Source: Acidobacteriota bacterium (GTDB lineage: Bacteria > Acidobacteriota > Blastocatellia > Pyrinomonadales > Pyrinomonadaceae). From it: a DNA stretch of 64,000 bases. Positions 58,877 through 64,000 of the stretch are shown piece after piece; position 1 is the stretch's first letter, and the number at the start of each line of letters is the position of its first letter. The notes under the pieces were generated by a model. It did not search any database, had not been told where the DNA came from, and saw only the letters and a program-made list of their open reading frames with translations. Where the stretch lies: the NCBI GenBank assembly GCA_018269005.1, contig JAFDVK010000052.1, forward strand, positions 62,001 through 126,000, read 5' to 3'. The position numbers were made by a program, and so were the translations under genes.

Positions 58877-60244
58877 ATGAATTATCAAGACAACGTACTC
58901 GGGCTAATCGGCGATACGCCGTTGGTCCGGATCAATAAGCTCACAAAAGAAAGGAAGATCAAGGCGCAGGTGTTTGCAAAGATGGAGAGCCTGAATCCGG
59001 GATATTCGGTGAAGGATCGGATCGGCGTTTCGATGATCGATTGGGCCGAGGAGAAAGGCGTCCTGAAGAAAGGCGGAACGATCATTGAGGCAACGAGCGG
59101 CAATACGGGCATCGGACTTGCGGTCGTCGCGGCGGTCCGCGGATATAAGTGCATTTTCGTCCTGACGGAGAAGGTCTCGATCGAGAAGATGCGTTATCTG
59201 AAGGGCTTGGGCGCCGAGATCGTCGTTTGTCCGGCGGCGGCAAAGGCCGGAACGCCGGATCATTATCTAGTGACGGCAAAACGCATCGCTGACCAGACGC
59301 CGAATTCGTTCTATCCCGACCAATACAATCATCCGGCGAATCCTGCGGCCCATTACCGCACGACCGGCCCGGAGATCTGGCGTGACACCGACGGCAAGAT
59401 CACACATTTTGTCGCGGGCATCGGCACGGGCGGCACGATCAGCGGCACAGGACGCTATCTGAAAGAGCAGAACCCGAAGATCAAGGTGATCGGTGCCGAT
59501 CCGTATGGATCTATATTCAAATCGTACAAGGACACGGGCCACGTTCCCGAGGCGACGCCGTACCTCGTCGAAGGCATCGGGCAGTCGCTTCCGACCGGCA
59601 ATGCGGATATGAACACGATCGACGAGATCGTGAACATCACGGACCGCGAGTCATTCGATCTGGCGAGACAGCTGGCAAGGACCGAGGGTATATTTTGCGG
59701 CGGCTCGACGGGAACGAACCTTGCCGGCGCATTCAAGATCGCGAAGGATCTTGATGAATCTGCGGTCGTCGTATTTATCGTTGCGGATACAGGCGAGCAT
59801 TATCTGACGAAATTCCATTCGGATGAATGGATGAAGGAGAAACTGCTGCTCGAGCCGCAGCGTATAACCGCGAGCTTGATCGCCGACACGAAGAGCGAAA
59901 ACTCACCGACCGAGCTGATCTCGGTCGAGCCGGATGACATCGTTTCTGACGCTTTGACACGAATGACCGATGCCGGCATCACGCAGATGCCGGTGCTTCA
60001 GGATAACGTTCCGGTCGGCTCGTTCCACGAAAGCTCGATCCTTGCAAAGCTCCTCGGCGACAGGGAACTGTTCAATGCTAAGGTCTCGGACATTATGGAC
60101 AAGAGCTTTCCGGTGGTCGCGGTTGATACGAGCTTGAAGATAATTAAGGAAAAATTGCAAAAACATCCTGCCGTTCTCGTCGAGGATTTTAAGCGGATTA
60201 CGGGTATAATCACCCGGTCGGACGTTTTGGATATTCACGATTGA
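58877..60244 (+). CDS. Cystathionine beta-synthase with C-terminal CBS pair
   Basis: 455 residues from the ATG at 58877; the frame opens earlier but that part includes the terminator and is not coding in character. PLP Lys46 is in NPGYSVKDRIG; the phosphate loop is 'ATSGNTGIGLA'; 'GTGGTISGTGRYL' and 'GGSTGTNLAG' follow. Residues about 335-455 hold two CBS domains ('SDALTRMTDAGITQMPVL' and 'VSDIMDKSFPVVAVDTSLKI') that usually bind SAM or adenylates. It condenses homocysteine and serine in transsulfuration; O-acetylserine sulfhydrylase-like use cannot be excluded. A 17-bp gap leads to the next gene. Confidence 0.9.
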   Translation: MNYQDNVLGLIGDTPLVRINKLTKERKIKAQVFAKMESLNPGYSVKDRIGVSMIDWAEEKGVLKKGGTIIEATSGNTGIGLAVVAAVRGYKCIFVLTEKVSIEKMRYLKGLGAEIVVCPAAAKAGTPDHYLVTAKRIADQTPNSFYPDQYNHPANPAAHYRTTGPEIWRDTDGKITHFVAGIGTGGTISGTGRYLKEQNPKIKVIGADPYGSIFKSYKDTGHVPEATPYLVEGIGQSLPTGNADMNTIDEIVNITDRESFDLARQLARTEGIFCGGSTGTNLAGAFKIAKDLDESAVVVFIVADTGEHYLTKFHSDEWMKEKLLLEPQRITASLIADTKSENSPTELISVEPDDIVSDALTRMTDAGITQMPVLQDNVPVGSFHESSILAKLLGDRELFNAKVSDIMDKSFPVVAVDTSLKIIKEKLQKHPAVLVEDFKRITGIITRSDVLDIHD

Positions 60245-60260
60245 CCAAATTCGAACGCGG

Positions 60261-60701
60261 ATGAGCGATCCCTGGCAAATGCCCGAGCCTGTATTTCGCA
60301 CCTCAGAAGGCGAGATCGTTGAGGCGCGCCCGAGAAGCGAAGCGGCTCCGATCGAGAATGCGGCTCCAAGTGAAGACGCGGCCGCACTTGAGGCCCTCTA
60401 TGCTCCGCCGGATGAGATCAAGCCGGCGGACACCGGATCCGAACCCGAAGCAGTGCCCATCGCGGCTGCTCCGGCTGCACCCGCGGGAAAAGAAGCGGGC
60501 GGTGCGATCACCGATCAGCCATATGTCTCGGAGGAATATGACGTTGAGGAGATCAATGCGGCGGTCGTCGCCGCTACGCCGGCAAGAAAATCAAAAGGGA
60601 GCCTGATCTTCAAGCTGCTGGCCGCCGCCGTCGTGCTTGGCGCCTTGGCCGTCGCGGTCATCTTCCTCGCTTGGTTCTTGTTTATGCGGCCGACCGAATA
60701 G
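60261..60701 (+). CDS. Ala/Glu/Pro-rich protein with one C-terminal membrane helix
   Basis: 146 residues. Residues 1-110 are acidic and low in complexity, with repeated Ala-Pro and Glu runs. One transmembrane helix (about 117-140) is followed by FMRPTE, so it is tail-anchored with the acidic part in the cytoplasm. No family is recognised. It is 17 bp after cystathionine beta-synthase and upstream of two FHA proteins on the same strand, so it may be an adaptor for that membrane group; this is inference. Confidence 0.68.
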   Translation: MSDPWQMPEPVFRTSEGEIVEARPRSEAAPIENAAPSEDAAALEALYAPPDEIKPADTGSEPEAVPIAAAPAAPAGKEAGGAITDQPYVSEEYDVEEINAAVVAATPARKSKGSLIFKLLAAAVVLGALAVAVIFLAWFLFMRPTE

Positions 60702-60705
60702 AAAT

Positions 60706-60835
60706 AGTTGCAAAGCTGCAGAGTTACGGAGTTGCGAGGGTATCGAGCTGCAGGGGTCTGACCGCAAGCTCGGTTGGTTAGCGCATATTCATTCGAAACT
60801 CTGCAACTTTGTAACTCTGTAACTTCCTAACTTTT
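60706..60835. repeat. 8-bp repeat array in inverted arms before the first FHA gene
   Basis: The left arm has agttgcaa, agctgcag, agttacgg, agttgcga (60706-60737). The right arm, read on the other strand, is aagttagg, aagttaca, gagttaca, aagttgca (60797-60835). The right arm ends three bases before the ATG at 60838, so it replaces any ordinary ribosome site. Confidence 0.8.
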
Positions 60836-60837
60836 TC

Positions 60838-62529
60838 ATGCAGTTCGCAATTCTTAAAACCGAAGATGGTGAGGTCGAGCTATCGAAGCCCGTGACCTCG
60901 ATCGGACGCACGTCAGATAATGACGTCTCATTCTCGGGGGATTCGAACATCTCACGGTCGCATGCTGAGATCGAGCTGCGCGACGGCACCTACTATTTGA
61001 TCGATCCCGGCAGCAGCAACGGAACGACTCTCAATGACGAGACTGTGAAGGGCGAAGTTCGGCTCACAGACGGCGATAAGATCGTTTTTGGAGGCTCAGC
61101 CAAGGCAGAGTTCCTATTCGGGTCTGCGACGCCTCAAAACGCTTCTGAAGGGCAAGCGGAGGCGAATCCGCAAACGCCATCGTCGGACGCCTTCAGTTCG
61201 GGCCCAAACCCGCTTTCGGACGCGGGCGGCCAGATCGGTTATCAGGCCGACTATGCAATGAATCAGGGCCTTTACGATGCGGGAAGCGGGCTGCGGAACA
61301 ACATCGCAAGTTCGCTCGCCTCGGGCGGTTCTTCCGGAGCATCTAGTGCGGCGGCAAGTTCTGCCGGAACGGCCGGAGCAGCGGCGGCCGAAACGGCTGC
61401 GAGCGGCAGCGGTTCGACGGTCTTGGTCGCAGGTATCGTCGGCGGCCTTGCGGTCGTCGCGATGGTCGGAGCCGGTGCGTACTACTACACACGCGGGGCG
61501 TCATCTTGCTCGGCGACGGCGAAGATCACGAGCCCCGAACAGGGCGAAACGCTCGCAAAGCCGACCGATATCCAGCTTGATATCTCGGACGCGGATGGCT
61601 GCGTCGCACGGGCGGTTCTAATGGTCGATCAAAAGCCGGTCGCATCCGCAGAGCCTCCGAATTTTGACGCGAGGATCGATCCGGCAGAGCATCCGGAACT
61701 CGCTGACGGCGACGTTCACGATCTCTCCGTTGTGCTCTATGACAAGAACGGCGGAGAAGCGGTGCAGAACAGCACCGTTATGCTCGCGTTCGATTCGCGT
61801 TCGGTCGCAAAACCTGAAACGCAAAATACACCTCAAGCCGGAGTGACGCCGCCGCCGCAAAATCCGACAGCCGTGAAGGTCACGCTCCTCGATGTGCAAA
61901 AAATGTCGCAGGCGCTTGTCAAAGAGTTTACGGGCGGGTTGGCATACGACCTCTCGGACAAGCAGTTTATGCAGGAGATCCAGAAGCGAACGGCAGAATA
62001 TGCGGCTCCGGGCTACACGGAAAGAGCCGCGAAATACCGCGATGCGATCAACGTGTCATTCACGCACGAACAGAACTTGGACGCGCCGCTCGGCTTTATC
62101 CTCGCGATGAGCCGCAGCAAGTTCGATCCCGCGAAAAAGGGCGATCTTGCAGGTCTATGGCAGATGAGCGATGCCTTTGTCGCCGACAACAAATACAACG
62201 GAACATGCGGCACGGAGACCATTGCCGACCCGGCCCAGAATTGTGCCGCGAAGGCGTGTGCCTTGTATATGAAATTCCTTGTTTACAGCGTTTTTGATTC
62301 GGATCCGATATACGCGGCGGCCGCATTTGGGAAGTCGCCGGCGGACGCTGCGGCCTGGAAGGCCACTTTTACTGCTGACAGGTCAAAGATTTGGAGTAAT
62401 ATAAAGACAGCGCCCGAACGTGAGCAGCTCGTAAGATTCTTTGCCGCAGGGATAGTCGCCGAGAACCCCCAAAAATTTGGCCTTGCGAACGAGCGGCCGC
62501 TTTCGGAGCTCTATCGTGTAACGATGTAG
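60838..62529 (+). CDS. FHA-domain membrane protein with an inactive lytic-transglycosylase-like domain
   Basis: 563 residues. FHA domain (1-95) with the phosphothreonine-binding set: GR (23-24), SRSH (39-42), SSNGT (59-63). Gly/Ser/Ala-rich linker, one transmembrane helix (about 194-217), an Ig-like beta-sandwich (about 224-320, 'ITSPEQGETLAKPTDIQLDIS') and a C-terminal SLT-like domain (about 350-563). At the catalytic position the sequence is LAMSRSKFD, so Arg426 stands where the adjacent paralog has Glu332 and active enzymes have Glu. The domain should therefore bind but not cut glycan. An adjacent paralog begins 11 bp later. The phosphorylating kinase is not in the window. Confidence 0.85.
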   Translation: MQFAILKTEDGEVELSKPVTSIGRTSDNDVSFSGDSNISRSHAEIELRDGTYYLIDPGSSNGTTLNDETVKGEVRLTDGDKIVFGGSAKAEFLFGSATPQNASEGQAEANPQTPSSDAFSSGPNPLSDAGGQIGYQADYAMNQGLYDAGSGLRNNIASSLASGGSSGASSAAASSAGTAGAAAAETAASGSGSTVLVAGIVGGLAVVAMVGAGAYYYTRGASSCSATAKITSPEQGETLAKPTDIQLDISDADGCVARAVLMVDQKPVASAEPPNFDARIDPAEHPELADGDVHDLSVVLYDKNGGEAVQNSTVMLAFDSRSVAKPETQNTPQAGVTPPPQNPTAVKVTLLDVQKMSQALVKEFTGGLAYDLSDKQFMQEIQKRTAEYAAPGYTERAAKYRDAINVSFTHEQNLDAPLGFILAMSRSKFDPAKKGDLAGLWQMSDAFVADNKYNGTCGTETIADPAQNCAAKACALYMKFLVYSVFDSDPIYAAAAFGKSPADAAAWKATFTADRSKIWSNIKTAPEREQLVRFFAAGIVAENPQKFGLANERPLSELYRVTM

Positions 62530-62540
62530 GCCGAAAGAGA

Positions 62541-63998
62541 ATGAAGTTCCTTTTCGTACAAGAAGTTGACGGCGAGACACGTGAGATCGTGCTTGAGAAA
62601 GAGCACACGACGATCGGGCGTGCGACGGACGTTGACCTGCAGCTTGACGATCAGGGGCTTTCGCGGCTGAATTCGACGATCTATCTTGAAGCCGATACGG
62701 TGCGGATCGTCGATAACGGTTCGACGAACGGCACGCTCGTGAACGATGAGCCTGCGTCGGCGGACGGCACGATCCTCGATGACGGCGATGTCGTAAAAAT
62801 GGGCAGCTCTACCGTGTTGAAATTCAAGAAGGCCGCGGAAGAAGCACCGGCGAATGCCGATGTCCAGCCCGACGCTTCGGCCGCCGCTTTTGCTCCCGCC
62901 GCGGCACCCGTTGCTGCTCCACCGCCTGCACCGGCGCCAACGCCGCTGAATTATTTGCCTTTGGCGATCATCGTCGGGGCAATATTCGTGATCGGGATTT
63001 CTGCGGCAGTGATCGCGATGACGGCCTTCTCAGGGAAAGGTGAAGTTGCTTCGACAAATCCGTACACCGGAGACGACCCGACATCTGCGGGCGATCGTGA
63101 CGGCGACCCCGGTTCGACACCGACGAGTTCGCCGTCGATTCAAGGCAGTTCCCAAACGGATACGAACGCATCGACGAATTCTGATCTTCCGCTTGCGCAA
63201 TCCACGCCCGTAAAGCCAGACCTTCCCGCAAAGCAGTATTCCGCGATGACGGACGCGGAAAAGCGTGCATATATCGAAGACCGTGCGATGCGCGTTGCCC
63301 AGATAATCGGCAATTCGACGAGCGAAAAGATCCCGCCCGATGCCGTTACGCGGATAAAAGGTTTCGTTGACGCGTATGTTTCACGGACGAAGGTCAGGCC
63401 GCTTTCGGGCTGCCGTTTTGGCGACAACTTGCAGGCGACCTATACGCGCGCGAGCAAGAACGCGCCGTTCATCATTCGAGCGTTCAACGAAAAGGGAATG
63501 GATCCGCGCATCGGGCTTTACCTCGCGATGATCGAGTCCGAACATTGCACGTGTCTGCAGAGTCCGACGGGGCCGCTCGGAATGTTCCAATTTACGCAGG
63601 CTACGGGAAGGCTGCACGGGCTGAATATCATTCCGGGCGCGACGCCCGCTCATCCTGATGAACGGTGCGAACCGGAACCGGCGTCGCGTGCTGCGGCATC
63701 GTATATGAAGGCGTTGGCCGGACGCTACGGAACCGGGCCGTCGAGCATTCCGCTCGCGATCGGCAGTTACAACAGCGGCGAAGGCGGCCTCAGTTCGAAC
63801 CTCGAAAAGGCATTGTCATCCGGGAGCGGTTTGCCGCGCGAATTTTGGACGCTTATCGAGAAGAGCGATATGCTCTCAAAGCAGTTCCAATCGGAGAACT
63901 TCAAATACGTGCCTAAATTTTTCGCCGCAGCGATCATTGGCGAGAATCCGAGAGATTTTGGCCTCGACCTGAACCCGATCTCGACATATACGAAATAA
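62541..63998 (+). CDS. FHA-like membrane protein with an apparently active lytic-transglycosylase domain
   Basis: 485 residues. FHA-like domain (1-95) with GR (26-27), SR (41-42) and STNGT (61-65), but the phosphothreonine-contacting His of SRxH is Asn44. Ala/Pro linker, one transmembrane helix (about 138-162), a Ser/Thr/Asp-rich spacer and a C-terminal SLT-like domain (about 300-485) with catalytic Glu332 (LAMIESEHC), 'GMFQFTQATG' and 'GSYNSGEGG'. Cysteines CTC and CEPEP suggest disulfides. It should cut peptidoglycan in the periplasm while its N-terminus faces the cytoplasm. The reading frame ends at the TAA two bases before the window edge. Confidence 0.85.
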   Translation: MKFLFVQEVDGETREIVLEKEHTTIGRATDVDLQLDDQGLSRLNSTIYLEADTVRIVDNGSTNGTLVNDEPASADGTILDDGDVVKMGSSTVLKFKKAAEEAPANADVQPDASAAAFAPAAAPVAAPPPAPAPTPLNYLPLAIIVGAIFVIGISAAVIAMTAFSGKGEVASTNPYTGDDPTSAGDRDGDPGSTPTSSPSIQGSSQTDTNASTNSDLPLAQSTPVKPDLPAKQYSAMTDAEKRAYIEDRAMRVAQIIGNSTSEKIPPDAVTRIKGFVDAYVSRTKVRPLSGCRFGDNLQATYTRASKNAPFIIRAFNEKGMDPRIGLYLAMIESEHCTCLQSPTGPLGMFQFTQATGRLHGLNIIPGATPAHPDERCEPEPASRAAASYMKALAGRYGTGPSSIPLAIGSYNSGEGGLSSNLEKALSSGSGLPREFWTLIEKSDMLSKQFQSENFKYVPKFFAAAIIGENPRDFGLDLNPISTYTK

Positions 63999-64000
63999 CC

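Overview
The window reads as a chromosomal stretch of a Gram-negative, respiring bacterium, most likely an acidobacterium (Blastocatellia/Pyrinomonadales-like). This placement is inferred from protein character and not from any search. Supporting signs are futalosine-pathway menaquinone genes (mqnE and an MqnP-type prenyltransferase), outer-membrane and LPS genes (waaA, wbpA, wecB, a DUF481 protein), many secreted TonB-C and carboxypeptidase-regulatory-like proteins, a DUF4129/DUF4350/MoxR operon, and GC content in the mid-50s. No tRNA, rRNA, phage, transposase or CRISPR array was found.

Layout. 1-8.6 kb is an accessory-looking minus-strand block: a truncated TPR protein, dispersed repeats, a PGAM5-like phosphatase, two paralogous NTR/TonB-C proteins, an amidase, an agmatine deiminase-like enzyme and a solitary HicB. 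All lie downstream of mqnE, and two broken copies of the mqnE 3' end lie among them. 8.6-15.5 kb holds a dioxygenase-thioredoxin fusion lipoprotein, a membrane LytTR regulator directly abutting a deaminase-fold protein, a DUF72 protein, the MqnP-like prenyltransferase, a DUF2227 protein and a repeat-helix protein. 15.7-20.8 kb holds wbpA-wecB (UDP-sugar synthesis), then a convergent bcp-rhodanese pair, a DUF481 protein and a YkgJ-type protein. The rhodanese has an in-frame TGA followed by a SECIS-like hairpin, so it is a probable selenoprotein.

20.8-30.9 kb holds sppA, an NtrC-type regulator, the DUF4129-DUF4350-TauE-MoxR operon and a pseudokinase. 31-41 kb holds the F0 ATP synthase genes (atpZ, atpI, atpB, atpE), a GT2 enzyme, waaA, efp with an unusual Asn tip, small secreted proteins, a secreted PEP-synthase-like protein and carbonic anhydrase. 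41-46 kb holds an NtrB/NtrC-type two-component pair and a transpeptidase. 46.0-47.5 kb is a noncoding, repeat-packed interval.

47.5-64 kb holds a channel-less MgtE/CBS protein, a TlpA-like protein, purL (with short repeats inside its reading frame), hemW, tryptophan 2,3-dioxygenase, a cold-shock gene with a long leader, a lytic transglycosylase, cystathionine beta-synthase, and two adjacent membrane proteins that join an FHA domain to a lytic-transglycosylase-like domain.

The strongest candidates for something new are the putative selenocysteine rhodanese (18.2-18.7 kb), the repeated mqnE 3' ends, the deaminase/LytTR unit (10.0-11.3 kb), and the FHA/transglycosylase pair (60.8-64 kb) in which each member has lost a different key residue.
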